Of a stretch of DNA of 64,000 nt, positions 25,127 through 36,814 are shown in pieces (position 1 is the stretch's first letter; every line of letters begins with the position of its first letter). This DNA is from Toxoplasma gondii ME49 (Eukaryota; Apicomplexa; Conoidasida; Eucoccidiorida; Sarcocystidae), in assembly GCF_000006565.2 (NCBI RefSeq), contig NC_031476.1:5207900-5271899 (forward strand), given 5' to 3'. The notes below the pieces were generated by a model, which worked only from the letters and a program-made list of their open reading frames with translations, searched no databases and was not told where the DNA came from. Both the position numbers and the translations under genes were made by a program.

Positions 25127-28100
25127 GCTAGTTTCATTGGGGTGGCGTTTCGGCGTCGAGTGTCTGGGCGGATATCTGCATGCAAATCTTATCTGTGGCT
25201 AGCGCGTCGTCTCTGTGGGGTTTCCGCTCGGGTACAATTGTCTTTCGGACCTCATGTCGCGGACGACGCGTTGCCAGCGTCTGCCTACGATGCCGACGAC
25301 GGTGACGATGTCGCCCATCGAGACAGTGCCTGAAGGCAAACGTTGAATTCGGGGAAGACAGCTGCCTGTGTTTCTCTGGAGCGACGCACTCCTACGTCGA
25401 GGCCCCGTCTGAAGACCGTGGCGCCGCGTTCGAATGAAGGGATTTTTCACACTGCATGCGCTTCGGACGCTTCGGTCGCTCCTTCGGTGGCGATGCAGGC
25501 AGTGGGCACCGGCGTAGCCCCGGTTGGACTGGAGTTCCGTCGATCTGAAGCCAACTGAAGGCAGGACGGTGCGGCCTATCGAGTGCGATCCTCAAGTCTT
25601 GTTTTTAGCGCAGTCTTCCGCTGCACTTGCAGCCGCGGCAGCGACGTAACAGACTGCATCCGAGATCGAGGACTCCCCAACAAAGCAGGCGACAACGCAG
25701 AGCTCGACGAGCAGAAGCATGCACGCTGCCGCAGTTCGGCCCGAGAAGAAAGACGACCGACAGCAGGAAGAGAGGCCAGAGGGAAGTAGGTCACGAGGAG
25801 GGTCTCGCAGAAAGAAAGGACGGAGAACAAGAACGAGTTGAGAAAGAGAGGAACGAATAAGTCAGCAAGAGAGAACGACACAGCGCAGCAAAAGAAAACG
25901 AGGGTGCCAGAACCGAACACGACGCGAAACGACATCACACAGAATTCGAAAGACAAAGGAGAGCCTCTGACCTGCAAGGTGTCTCAGGAGAACCACAGGT
26001 AGCAGCGCGCGGTGTGCCGGATCTCGAGAGAGATACTTTCTTGCTCCCGCCAGCGAGCAGCGAAGTCTGAAGGGAGAGCGGAGAGCGGAGAGCCAAAGCG
26101 AGAAGGCAATTACTCTTCGAACAGACTCTATTGTTGCGGCCTGCCAGCGAACGATGGGCATCTGGAACTTCAGTCCAATTCAGAAACGCGGCCTGCAGCC
26201 CCTCTCCGCACAGCTACCGAGAACGCGAGAAGAATCGAGAAGAAGCGAGAACGAGATTCCAAGTGGACCCTCGAGGGCGTCCTCGAAGCCACACAAAGGC
26301 CGCCACAGAAAACAATGCAGCCGAGACCCACCCCGCGGGTCCCTCAGGTCGGACGTCGACCGTGACTAGGCAGCTACACCGAGAGAGAAGGCGGTGCATG
26401 GAGCTCGAATTTTGAAGCAAGAAGAGAAGAGCCAGAGGCACCTCGAAGGCGCCAACGCATGCACAGCACCAGAAACTATTCCGCAAGAGAGAAACACTTT
26501 CGACAACTGATGTTCCACTTTTTGGCTGTTCCTCAGTCTCCTTGAGTCCGTTCGCGTTTCTCAGTTTTTCATCTTCCGTCCTTTTCTTCCTTCTCGGAAA
26601 CGCCCCCCACCCCCGGGGAAGGCAACGACAGCCGCGCATCATCCAAAGACACTCGAGCCGGGCGGGGAGAGCGCGGCTCTCCGTTCTCCGTAGAGCCTTC
26701 TGTCTATTTGTTTGGTACCGCGTCTAATGATTCAGCCTCATCTTCATGCTAGGGAGTCACGCCTGTTTTAGTCGAGCGGCCAGCCTGCCAAGCTGAACGT
26801 CGGAGACAGGCGATTCAGGACGATCCAGAGCGGCTCTTGTCTCTCTTCACAGAGCGTCGTCCAGTTGTTTTTCGTTTTTTTTCGCGGGTTTCGCCTCATC
26901 TGAACCCTCTTCACTGGGCGATCTGTGCCTCTGGCTCTCCACGGACTGCTTCGTTTCCTCTACCCCTGCGTTCTTGTCCTGTCGCTCCACTCGTGCTTCC
27001 CTGAGGCGTTTCGTACGCACTTGATTTCTTGGTAGTCCATGAGGCAGGTCGCCTCGCCCAGCGAGTCGAACGTCTCGCCTTCACACGGACCTCGCCGGCG
27101 TCCCCAAAAGCCCCCGCGTCCGCGATGAGGGACTTTCTCCTGCGAAGCCGTGCGAGCGCGAAGCTGCTCGCGAATCGCTGCGCCTGATGAACAGAGAGAA
27201 TAAGACACACGAGACGCGAGAAGGAATGAAGAGGAACGAAGCCGACGCAGAAGACGACAGGACGCCCGAACGAACGAGACCGGCAGGAAGAGATTCCTGA
27301 CGCAGAAGGAGACAGAGGACGAGAGTGTCGGGGAGCAATGTTCTCTCTCTCGAGTGAGTCGAGACGAACGCAGACCTCACTCCTTACTTCCTGCGGGGCA
27401 TTTGAGAGGAATGTCGAGTTGATAGCCTTGCTCGGCGCAAGCAAAAACGCGAAAGCACTCGCCACACTGTCGGCAGGACATCGTCCGTTCTTCTTCGACG
27501 GCCTGTAGGTCGCCTGACAAGCCAAGGCAGACAGCGAGAATTGACTTCATTCGCGAAAAGAGAAGAAGACCGCTCACAGCAGGAAGGTTGCAGAAGCACT
27601 GAACTTGACATGTGAATAGAGAAATGAATAGTCGTCGCGGTTTGTGTTAGAGATAGACGTTCCGAACTCTCTCGAAGAACGCTGGGAAGCGTAATCCCGT
27701 TGTAACAGAGAAACGGCGCGTTGAGTTCAACACTGACGCCCGACCGACTATTGCTTCTAACTAGCAAGAAGCGCCCAGGGCGAGATCCTTCAGACGAGCG
27801 AACACAAGCCGCGGAAGGCGGCAAAGAAACAACGGCATACAGACCAGACGGCGGAAGATCTGCAGAGAGTCGCGTCCAGAGATGCAGGTGGGTATATGCG
27901 TGTCTTCACACAAAAAGCGACGCAAAGTAGAAGTGGAGCATCCAGACGAATGACGCTCTCCAGAGATCCACAGACTGAGTGGCGGACGACAAGACGAGAG
28001 ACGCCGAGAGGAATGGGCGAAAAACGACTGAGTTGAAAAACAGTCGCGAGAGAGAAGCACGCGGAGTACATGGGGAAATAGAGGAGAAGCGTGAAATTGG

Positions 28101-29894
28101 GGGTTCGAGTGTTTTCGCAAGATCCTTGCAGACATCTCGTGGAGAGAACAAGACTTGTTTGTTGTCGCCAGCCTTCGCTGAATTGGCGCACAAACAAAAA
28201 GGGAGGAATCCTGGTCGCCTCCAGCATTCGGAAGACGAAGCCGGCCGCCTCTTTCTCCTTTTCAGATAATTCGAAACAGACACAGAGAGTCATCAACGGT
28301 ACCTGCGCGAGCGACGCGACCCGTGATGACCACAAGCTTTCCTTCGTCGCTAGTTCGAATTTGGCTGAAGAGAGAAAGAGCAAGAAAGAGAAAAGAGTTG
28401 AATCGACACCCACACCCGCCTCGCGCCTTCCCGCTTTCCGGTATCTAGGCACTGCGAGCGATGCCTCCTCCGTCGTTCTCTCTCTCACGTCCTCGTCTCT
28501 TGTTCGTGATTCGCTGGCTTCCGCTGCCCACCAGTCGCCAACAACACTGCTTTCTCTTGTCATCCCCTTCTTTCTTGCCCATCTCCGTTCTCGGACTCTC
28601 AACTTTCCTTCGCCTCTTCGCCAGTGCACGGTCACAGAATTCGCCGTCGTTCCTTCCCTTTCCACTGATCTTCTCTCTTCCGCTGATTTTCTTCTCTCTT
28701 CCGCTGATCTTCTTCTCTCTTCGTCTTAGTCGCAGTGTCATGCTGAAAGTATCTCTTGGCAGCGCGTTACGTGCTTTGGTTTCCTTCTGTTTCTCGTCTG
28801 TGTTCTTCTCTCTTCCGACCCTCTTGCCTTTCCCTGTCTCTGTTCGTCCTCTTCTTCGTTCCTCTTCTCTTCTCCTTTTTCTTCCGTCACCCCTATGAAT
28901 GGCCTCATCATCTGCCCTGGCTGCTTCTCCTCAATTCTCCTTTCTTTTTTTCTCTTGTCCTTGTCATTTCTCTCTTCCGCTTGCCATTTCTCTTCTTTCT
29001 CCTTCCTATTTCTCCTTCCTTCTTCTTTCTATATCTCTCGCTTCTTCTCGTCGCTTTCGTCCTTGTTCGAGAGCCTTGGCTCTCGCTTCCCTTGCCTCCC
29101 GGTGTACGCACAGCGGAGTCCTTCTCTCCATGTATTTGTCCTTGGGGATGTGGGTGAGTCTGATCTTCAGGGGAGGCGCGGATCGGAGCAGCAGTTGTTC
29201 TTCTTGTCGCTTTTCCTCCGCCTCTTTGCTCTGCATGTCGTGCTCCCCGCAGCTCTGCATATGTCGAAGCAGGCTCGCTGCGACGTCTCTGACGACGTCA
29301 GTCTCCAAGAACGCAAGCGTCTCTCGCGGCTTGTTCACCACCGCCGCACCTAGCAGGGGAGCCTGGTGCAGAAGCGACAAGAGATCCACCTCAAACGAAA
29401 CGGTGGAGACCATTTCGTGGAGGGCGCGACGCTGCGGATCCAGCGCCACAGCTCTCCAGAAGGCGGCAGCGGAGCTGGACAAGCCGCCCGGAGTCTGAGC
29501 GGAGAGGAGAGACGCGAAAAGAGCGCTTTTGGCAGAAACGTTCGTCGCCGCAGAGACGTACAATCCCAGAGTGAACAGATGCGACGGCGTAGTCGCGAGG
29601 AAGCGAAGAAACTCGGCGCGGATCTGGGAGGGCGCGGCCTCACGCAGCGAGTCCAGTGCAGCTCTCGTCCACGGCTGTGGGGAAGCGGCAGACGCCTCAA
29701 GGACCGCTGCTGAAAAAGCTGCGAAACTCGACCGATCGCCGGCGACCGGGCGCGACAGCGGACAAGGAAACTCTGGCAACGCTGGAGGCGATGACGCCGC
29801 GGAGGGCAGGAACGACGCGAGAACCACAGGCAGGCAAAAGTCAGAGCAATTCGTATTCTGCGAGGACGCTTGACTCACCGCAGGAGAACAAACA

Positions 29895-29925
<31 letters not shown>

Positions 29926-30220
29926 AAGAAGAAGAAGAAGAAGAAGAAGAAGAAGAAGAAGAAGAAGAAGAAGAAGAAGAAGAAGAAGAAGAAGAAGAAG
30001 AAGAAGAAGAAGAAGAAGAAGAAGAAGAAGAAGAAGAAGAAGAAGAAGAAGAAGAAGAAGAAGAAGAAGAAGAAGAAGAAGAAGAAGAAGAAGAAGAAGA
30101 AGAGACAACAGCGAGTGGTTTGCCTGGAGAAGGGTGGGAGGCCTGTCCCTCCGGAGACCCGCCAGGAGGGCAGGCTGGCCTCCGGCCCTCTCGCAGAACA
30201 GACCAGTTTCGCCTGCTCAT
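19194..30220 (-). CDS. MCM9: MCM-family helicase, MCM9-like
   Basis: Hexameric AAA+ helicase of the MCM8/MCM9 branch, linked elsewhere to recombination and mismatch repair. Ten phase-consistent exons: 30220-29112, 28364-28303, 27513-27388, 27183-27021, 25544-25251, 24912-24365, 23457-22843, 21856-21660, 20654-20388 and 19814-19194, giving 1333 aa. In order: poly-Ser N-tail; MCM N-domain ([13 protein letters not shown]); zinc-finger [11 protein letters not shown] strand [20 protein letters not shown], which resembles MCM9; Walker [10 protein letters not shown] (about 947); Walker [17 protein letters not shown] (about 1000-1017); Arg finger PPPLFSRFD (about 1100); C-terminal LTQAHARLM. The Walker B Glu is Asp and the usual sensor-1 Asn (AATNP) is Ser (AATST), so ATPase activity may be altered. 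The least certain junctions are 29112/28364 and the start of 25544-25251. The last exon may splice at about 19341 instead of reading to 19194. MCM8 is the alternative, but the AHARLM and AEVEMVL segments favour MCM9. Confidence 0.85.
19911..19965. repeat. Perfect 25-bp inverted repeat (hairpin), 5-nt loop
   Basis: Arms 19911-19935 and 19941-19965 are exactly complementary over 25 bases, separated by AAGTC. It lies in the MCM9-like intron 19815-20387, about 97 bases before that intron's acceptor. It is transcribed from the - strand and could fold in the pre-mRNA, or be a small-RNA precursor or a foldback assembly artefact. Confidence 0.95.
21180..21640. repeat. Long pyrimidine/purine-asymmetric tract
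   Basis: About 450 bases almost purely C/T on the + strand, ending in CTTCCT-type repeats. It falls in the MCM9-like intron 20655-21659, so the transcript is GA-rich here, opposite to the usual T-rich introns. Confidence 0.8.
24994..25122. repeat. Compound (TA)n microsatellite
   Basis: TA tracts broken by CA and GTATA units, wholly within the MCM9-like intron between exons 25544-25251 and 24912-24365. Confidence 0.9.
28655..28730. repeat. Tandem repeat of about 20 bp
   Basis: Three to four imperfect copies of a CTCTTCCGCTGATCTTCTT unit in the first intron of the MCM9-like gene. Confidence 0.75.
29896..30103. repeat. (GAA/TTC) trinucleotide tract, about 69 units
   Basis: Nearly pure AAG/GAA repeat on the + strand. 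On the - strand it is read as TCT (Ser) in the first exon of the MCM9-like model, giving a poly-Ser run of about 68. The other two frames would be poly-Phe or poly-Leu. An intronic role, acting as a polypyrimidine tract before an acceptor near 29870, is the alternative. Confidence 0.95.
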
Positions 30221-31294
30221 CGCTTTTGAACTTCACGGAGGTTTAGACGGAAACGTTGATGAAGAAGAAACTGGCAGAAGGAAAGGACGAAACGTCAACA
30301 AGAATGAGGCGCGGAGTAGAGAGACCTCTGACGCGTGGTATCGCGGCTGACAGCGAAAAAGATGGCCTTTGCGCATATGTGGAAAACCGCAAAAGCTGAA
30401 AAGGCTTCAGAAGAGGAAAGGACGGGGAAAGAGAGAGACAAAGGCGCAGAAGAAGTCGGAGGAGACACAGCAAATCCGGCACCCGCTGCGGTGTGTGACT
30501 CCACGATGAAAACAGAAAAGAATGGGGAAGAAGAGCGTCACTCAATGGCGACAATGAGTAACAGACACACGAAAAACAGTCTTTCTTCTTCAGCCGAAGC
30601 ATCCTTCCATTTGGCGAACAAAAGAGCTGCAATTTCCTACATTGTACCGGAGAAAAAACGAGACAGGACGACGCAGACCCCTGCAGCGACAGCGTTCCGA
30701 GGTGTCTCGACAGTAGAGACCAGCTCCTCGGCTCCATGAACGTCGCTGAAGGAGAGAAATAACGAAGGAAGGAAAAACTTTAAATCTACAGCGGCCGTCT
30801 TTCTTCACCAAGGACCGTGATAGCGTGCATGTCTTGTCAATAATGGACGCGTGCATCTTTTCTCGTTCATCGAAACCAAGGAGACTCACCGACATTTTAT
30901 GTTAGCTGAAAGCGTGAGAATAGGTTCTCAACTTTATTTTACTGTCCTCCTTGTTTCCTCTCCAAATATGCTGGTGAATGAAAGAGAACGAGAGAAGGAC
31001 AATCGCCTTGACACTTTGAGAACCGCGAGAAAGGACAGAGAGACTCGAGCGGTTTGACCGCCATGGTGGGTGCTCGGGTCCGTTGGCTGGACAGTTGGAA
31101 AGTTTTTTCTTGCCTCTGTTTCTGTCGAGAAGTGTAAATTTCTCTGTTCTGTTCACCACATGTCTTTCGTCGGCTTCGTTGGGGACTCTCTGCTTGCAGT
31201 ATAGACTCCATAAAGGAAGGCGAAGGGACAGCACACTCGGGTGTGACACGGGCGCTCGAACGCCGGAAGTCCCCGAAACTTTTTCTTCTTTCGG

Positions 31295-31797
31295 ATGGCA
31301 GTTTCCTCTGTCTTGTAAGTCGTGGAAAGTGCGCCACGAAGGGCATGAGAGACCTCCCGATTTCCCGGTGTTTTTATTCAGAGTGGTGAAATGTCTGGAT
31401 CTTCCAAAGGACTCTCTCCAGTTCTGGTTCGCTGAATCCGACGTGCCTTCGGTTGATTTCATGGCAAAAGAACGGATGATGATTTTCGACATTTGTTTCA
31501 TACAACATTTCTCTGCTCCATTCATGCATACAGGTGTACATTCGCGCTTACGGAATCTACTTGGAGGAAATTGTATTCCCCTTCTCTTGGTCCACGGTAG
31601 TACGGATCTGCGCGTTGCTGCATCCTCAAAAAGTCCCGCTGACCGGGTTCTCCTTTATTGCAGCTTCTGAAATCACCTTCTCGATGCCGCGAAACGTCTC
31701 CTCGATTGAACTGCCTCTCCTCACTTCAGTTAATCCAGCAATGCTTTCAGCTGGTTTTCTACATGCACGGGATTTCGCACTTCTCTCTCCTGTCTAA
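31295..31797 (+). CDS. Weak candidate small three-exon gene
   Basis: Product not recognised. Exons 31295-31314 (ATG, donor GTAAGT), 31382-31442 and 31534-31797 (stop TAA) keep one frame through two short introns (67 and 91 nt) and give 114 aa, with a central VYIRAYGIYLEEIVF stretch. The first two acceptors have good pyrimidine tracts. The second donor (GTGCCT) is weak and the introns are short for this group, so chance is quite possible. It is divergent from the MCM9-like gene. Confidence 0.25.
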
Positions 31798-31839
31798 GAC
31801 AGTCTTGAACCCGTGGAACTTCTCTGCAGAGAGTCGGCA

Positions 31840-31917
31840 CTCCTATATATATAGATATATATATACATTATATGTTTATCCGTATATATATATATATATA
31901 CATGTATATATATGTAT
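31840..31917. repeat. (TA)n-rich microsatellite
   Basis: TATA/GATA-like dinucleotide tract just after the candidate gene at 31295-31797. Confidence 0.85.
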
Positions 31918-32366
31918 TGACTTTAGAGCTGTCAAGGGCGTCCAGTAAGTTTTGCGTGTGTCAGGGGATAATACCAGGCCATAGTTCAATGTATCGGGCT
32001 CGCTCCTCACACTTTGAATCATAGATCCCTGTTTCATGCATGCAAAACCGGAAGCTTTTTTTAATTCTGGATCGCCTCTTCGCATACACCCACGGGTGGC
32101 GAGCGTCGACAAAGAAACGATATCTGACATGAGAAATTCTTGCTTGGACTTTCTCGGATCCCAGTGCCTACTCTGTAGGGGCAGTGCAAATGCAGACATC
32201 TGGAGTCAAGAAGTTTGGCTCTCCGAACTCAAGGAACGCAGACACACGACCTATGAACCATGCAACTCAGATCTGCCACGATCTTCGGCATGATCATCTA
32301 CACATATGCAGATAATTCAGAGAGAGATGACTGTCTGCGCAGGTTTTATCGAGAGATATCTCCATC

Positions 32367-32422
32367 TACAAATATCCATCTACATATATATATACATATG
32401 TATATATATATATATATATATA
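32367..32422. repeat. (TA)n-rich microsatellite
   Basis: Interrupted TA tract in the RPS13 downstream flank. Confidence 0.85.
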
Positions 32423-32942
32423 TCGGGTGTTTTGTGTAGAAGAGCCCAAGGGCTTCAGCGCCAGAGAGGGCCTTTCCTTCGAAGGTTAGACGAGACCTTT
32501 GTCCCTTGCATCCCTCTACTAAAAAGGACGGATCTCGAGGGCAGGTGCCTTTGTGGCCATTTCATGTTTGCCTTAATGTGTGTGTGTCGCTTTCGACTTG
32601 AAATCTCTCTCTCTCTCTGTTGGTGTGAAGACGGACGTTCTTGTTTCTCGACCTCTACAAGTATGTGTCTCCGACAGGTTTCGAAGTAAAGTTGAAGGCA
32701 TGCGTGAGTTCTGAGTCTCTGAACTTTGCGTCGAGGCGGTCCGGTCCTCCACGTTGGAGACGAACTGCTGCGCGCTCGACGTTCCCTCTCCTGTTTCCAA
32801 GAATAGAAGTCGAGACCGACGCACCGACTCCGCAGGAACCTCACCGCCCCGGAAGCCCAGAGAGGACTCACTCACGCCTCTCTGCCTCTCACTCTGGACA
32901 GTTGGGCATCGCTCCCCTTTCCCCCTTTGACAATCTCAGTAG

Positions 32943-35202
32943 TTACGCAACCAGAGCCGACGCAGTGGCAGACTGGTACTTCCACGTCGCAGGCAGCTGC
33001 TTTGTGCGCTTGTAGTAGCGAGCAAGACGGTGAATTCGAGACTCAACAAGAATCAGACGGAACTTGGCGTCCTTGTCCTTCCTGTTTCTCTCCAAGTGCT
33101 TTCGCACGCTCACGGCTTTCTTGATCAAGTAGTACAAGTCCTCAGGCAGCTCGGGGGCAAGACCTGAAAAAAAAAGAACAGTCGGGAGAACACTGGTGGC
33201 GCCGGGTCTGGAGGACCTCGAAAACGCACTTGGCGCTCTTCAGAACCTAGAGAAACAGATGAGAGGAGGACTTGAACAGCCGCTTCCACGCGCTCTAAAT
33301 GTGCATGCGGGAGTCGAGGAAAGAGGTCAGACAGGCACTTGGACGGCTGGCAGTAGATCGGATTTGAGAAACAATACCGAGTTCGCCACGAAGGGAAGGA
33401 CAGCGACGCCGTTCCTTTTTAACCAGACGAAGAAACGCGGAGAGCATACACTTGGGAGAGGAGAGCAACGTCGCTTCAACAAGCTCTCGATTGCATAGAT
33501 TGCACGCATACAAAAACTCCACTTTGCTGGACAAAGAGAGAGACAAGCAACGTGATTCTTGCAATGTTGGAGAGGGCGACGGCAGAGAGCTGAACGCCAG
33601 AAAATCAGCATCTGCGCTAAATCTCTTCAAGGGAGACAGTGTTGCAGTGAGAGAAGCAGCAGACACACTGACGAAGGCCAGCCTCCTCAAGAACGAGTCG
33701 ACTGATCTAGGTGCCTCTTCGAAGGGAACCTCTCACTGCGGAGAAACGCGAAAAACGTTCTTTCTCAAAGAACAGAGAACCGGGAAGGCAGAGAACGCCC
33801 TCGCGACGACGCGGCGTCATTCCCTCTCCAAACAGACGCAAACTTCACACTTGCTCCTGCCAAAGGCGCTACCCTCACACCGTATCGAGGCATACATATA
33901 TACAACGTGCATGCATTTGCGTTCGTTTTTCACTCCCAGACCTTCTTGAGCCTGGAAGGAGCTGCGCCCCGATTTCCGCCCCTCCAGTGTTCTCGTGAAG
34001 ATTGAAACAGTGTTTCCCTTAACGCGTAAACCTACCTTGGAGCTTGAGGATACGGAGGATCTTGTTGCCAGTGACGGATTTAACCTGCGGCACTCCGAAG
34101 GAGTCTCTCAGTGTGACGCCGATCTGTAAGTCGCCAGAGAAGCACAAGCAGCCAAAAGCAAGAAGAACGTGAGAATCGAAAAACAGACGACCTTCCACAT
34201 GCATTCATACTTCTCGAAGGATGTGATTTGGCCTCCGAAAAAATTGCCTTGGTCGTTCGCGACTTCATCGTGTGCAATGACTCTCCCCCGGTTTCGCCGC
34301 ATTGGATCGTCCGGTTTGCCGCCGACGCGGAACGGCCGCGCCACGGTCACAAAAAACATGTCGTCCTCACTTTCGGTAAAATGCACAAGAAACCATGTTG
34401 ATTTCACAGGAGAAGCGAACCGTTCAGTGAACAACAGTAGGTCCGCTCGCGAATTTCCGAGAGACTGTCTTCGGACCGCTCGGATCCCAGCCACCCACGC
34501 ACAGGACCGTGTCAGTCAGGTCTACACAAACAACACAACGCGTTGTTCCCCCCTGTCCACAGTTCGCGAAACGAGGCATTTTTGCGGATAGGTTTTGCGG
34601 GGAGGAACGCAAATTTTCCCCCGGCTTCCTCCCGCTCGTTCCCGTTCTTTGGTTCCTCGAGCAAGTCACACGACAGCGGGGAAACCGACAAACGTCCATC
34701 CCGTTTGGTTGCTTCAGCCCATCCCCGCGCAAGAAATCCCGACTGGGCGCTTTGGTCAACAGAGAGGTCCGGCTGTGAGGCAAGCGAGCATTTCTGCAGC
34801 ATTTTTTGAGACAGGAGAGCGGCAGGAAAACTCAGCAGAGGGAGGGAGAGGATTCTCGTCCCCATCTCCGCTGAACAGGCCGAGGGCGAAAAGACTGCGA
34901 AAAATAACTGCGGAGAGTCGAGGGGCTGAGATTCGCGAGCGTTTTCCCCCGATGAACTGGAGAACGCGTATTTTTCCTGTGCACTTCCCCGTTGTTCCCC
35001 AGACCGCAGCCGCGGCAACTCCGTCGTTTTTCTCCCTTCTTCCCGCCGAAAGTACCTGGGAGGGGGTCTGGCCCTTCTTTGCGAGCTTGGCAATGTGCTC
35101 TTCGACGTCCGACGGCTTGATTTTCAGCCATGTCGGGGGCTTTCTGCGCCAGGGGAGAGCGCTGGCAGACATGCCCTTTCCAGGACCGTACATGCGCCCC
35201 AT
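32943..35202 (-). CDS. RPS13: 40S ribosomal protein S13 (uS15)
   Basis: Small-subunit ribosomal protein of the cytosolic ribosome that binds 18S rRNA in the platform region. Three exons with GT-AG borders and matching phase: 35202-35056 (49 codons, begins [18 protein letters not shown]), 34123-34036 ([19 protein letters not shown]) and 33163-32943 (ends ATASALVA, stop TAA). The total is 151 aa, exactly the usual eukaryotic S13 length. The uS15 helices [17 protein letters not shown] are intact. The first Met is fixed by family alignment. Two TGCATGC motifs lie about 350-450 bases upstream. Confidence 0.98.
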
Positions 35203-35548
35203 GGTGACGGAGAAAAATCGAAATTGGGAACCGCAAGGTGGAAGCGGAGAACGCCCTCGATCTGTCGCGGCACTCCGGACACACAGCGGAGCACGAACGC
35301 GAGGAGAAAAACCGGTGACGAAGCCACCTGAGGAAGACGCAGAGAAAGGAAGAGAATTGAGGGGAGAACCCGTCGAGGAAATGCGAGGCTTCCCAGAAGA
35401 CCCGTCGGCCGCGTAGCGCCGCGTTGCTCTCTCGCGGCACCCCACGCTCGCGACAAAAGCCCCCACCGCAGCTCAGGCTCAACGCTGCATGCCAAAAAAG
35501 TTTGCGGCTCCACCCCACCCGTTTTGGGATTTTGCGTGATGCTCAAAT

Positions 35549-35556
35549 TGCATGCG
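35549..35556 (+). promoter_or_regulatory. TGCATGC motif upstream of RPS13
   Basis: TGCATGCG, about 350 bases upstream of the RPS13 ATG. This palindromic motif is known to be enriched in Toxoplasma promoters, including ribosomal-protein genes. Function here is inferred. Confidence 0.45.
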
Positions 35557-35645
35557 CCCCCGTGGCTCGCAGTTTGGAAGAAGAGAAAGTCTCGTCTTGC
35601 CTCCGCGCGAGTCTCCGCGCAGAAAACGCCTTTCTTTTTCGAAAA

Positions 35646-35653
35646 TGCATGCA
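35646..35653 (+). promoter_or_regulatory. Second TGCATGC motif upstream of RPS13
   Basis: TGCATGCA, about 445 bases upstream of the RPS13 ATG and 97 bases from the first motif. The pairing supports, but does not prove, a promoter role. Confidence 0.4.
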
Positions 35654-36729
35654 CACAGATAAGGCGATGATCGAGTTCATGCATTATCACGTTCTTGCAG
35701 ATGCTGCACATGCGAGAACTCGGTGGGTTGGATCTCTCTCTCGGATGCAAGAGACGCACTCGTCGATTTCTCGACTTTTTCCTTCAAAAGCGTTTTGCTA
35801 TCGCCTCGCACGTCGGGAGGTACGCGCGACGGTAGTTTCTCTGCAGTGTGCCCCAGGAAAAGGCAGAGGATAGAAACCTAGGAATCCTTTTCGATAGTGT
35901 GGAATAACAGGGGGGAGTAGTCTAGCTTCCGTTGTTATGTCTCACGGGTATGGCATGCTTGGTGACTTGTATGAGTTTTATGAATGGGAGCACAGTTGTT
36001 CCCAAGGTGCGTTTAGGTATACTTCAGAAGCATCTGGTGCATATGTGCTAGCGTTCAACATCTAGTTAGAGAAGGAGCAGCAGCTTGGGACTTTTCTCCG
36101 TAAAAACGACATACAAATGCAAAACAAATCTGCAGAGGGGAATTCCTCGCGGGGCACGCACTTCGATTTTTTAGACTTTTCATTTTGAGAAAACAATGGA
36201 AATTTCAAAGCGGACTTCCCCAAGTCACATCTCACTTTCCAGCACACATGGAAATCTGCAAACAAAGTCCTGTTTTTTCAGCGGGAGCTTTCCTCAACAA
36301 AGACAGAACTCAGGACGGTGAGGGCTGAGACGAAGGCTCGTGAAGCAAAAGAGTTTCAACTACTGAAGTAGAGTTTAAGGAAGCCACCGAGAACCGTTTA
36401 TTCGGCTGTTGAGCGGCAGATGATGAAAGCATAAATCAGACGATGAGGAAGTGAAATTCCTCTATTCGCAAGAACCCGCAGAGTTGTTGCGCTGAAATTC
36501 TTCAAGAAATTTTACTTGGGTCCTTTCCATTTCCTTCGCCGTTTACTCGGCTGCTTCTGTTGTGACGCTCAGTCGTTTTCCTCGTCCCCGTATTACCGCG
36601 GCTGCCGGCTTTTCGCGGTTGTCTCATGCACTGACAATCTCTGCGAAGCCTATTTTTCTGCAGCCTCTCTCATGAGGACGGTGCATGCGCAGATGAACCT
36701 ACAGGACTCGACTTGAAAGTAGACCTCTC

Positions 36730-36814
36730 TATATATGCATATATATATACATATACATATATATACATATGCATATATATACATATATAGATATGTATAT
36801 ATATATATATATAC
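36730..36814. repeat. (TA/CATA)n microsatellite
   Basis: Interrupted TA tract with CATA and GATA units. Confidence 0.9.

Larger units (their letters stand above)
30221..32942. other. Region between MCM9-like 5' end and RPS13 3' end
   Basis: This holds the MCM9-like promoter/5' UTR and the RPS13 3' flank, with TA microsatellites at about 31840-31917 and 32367-32422. One weak + strand gene candidate (31295-31797) is listed separately. Confidence 0.5.

Noticed and set aside
29656..30246. Poly-Lys and poly-Arg open frames on the + strand
   Set aside because: They are only translations of the GAA repeat and lie antisense to the MCM9-like first exon.
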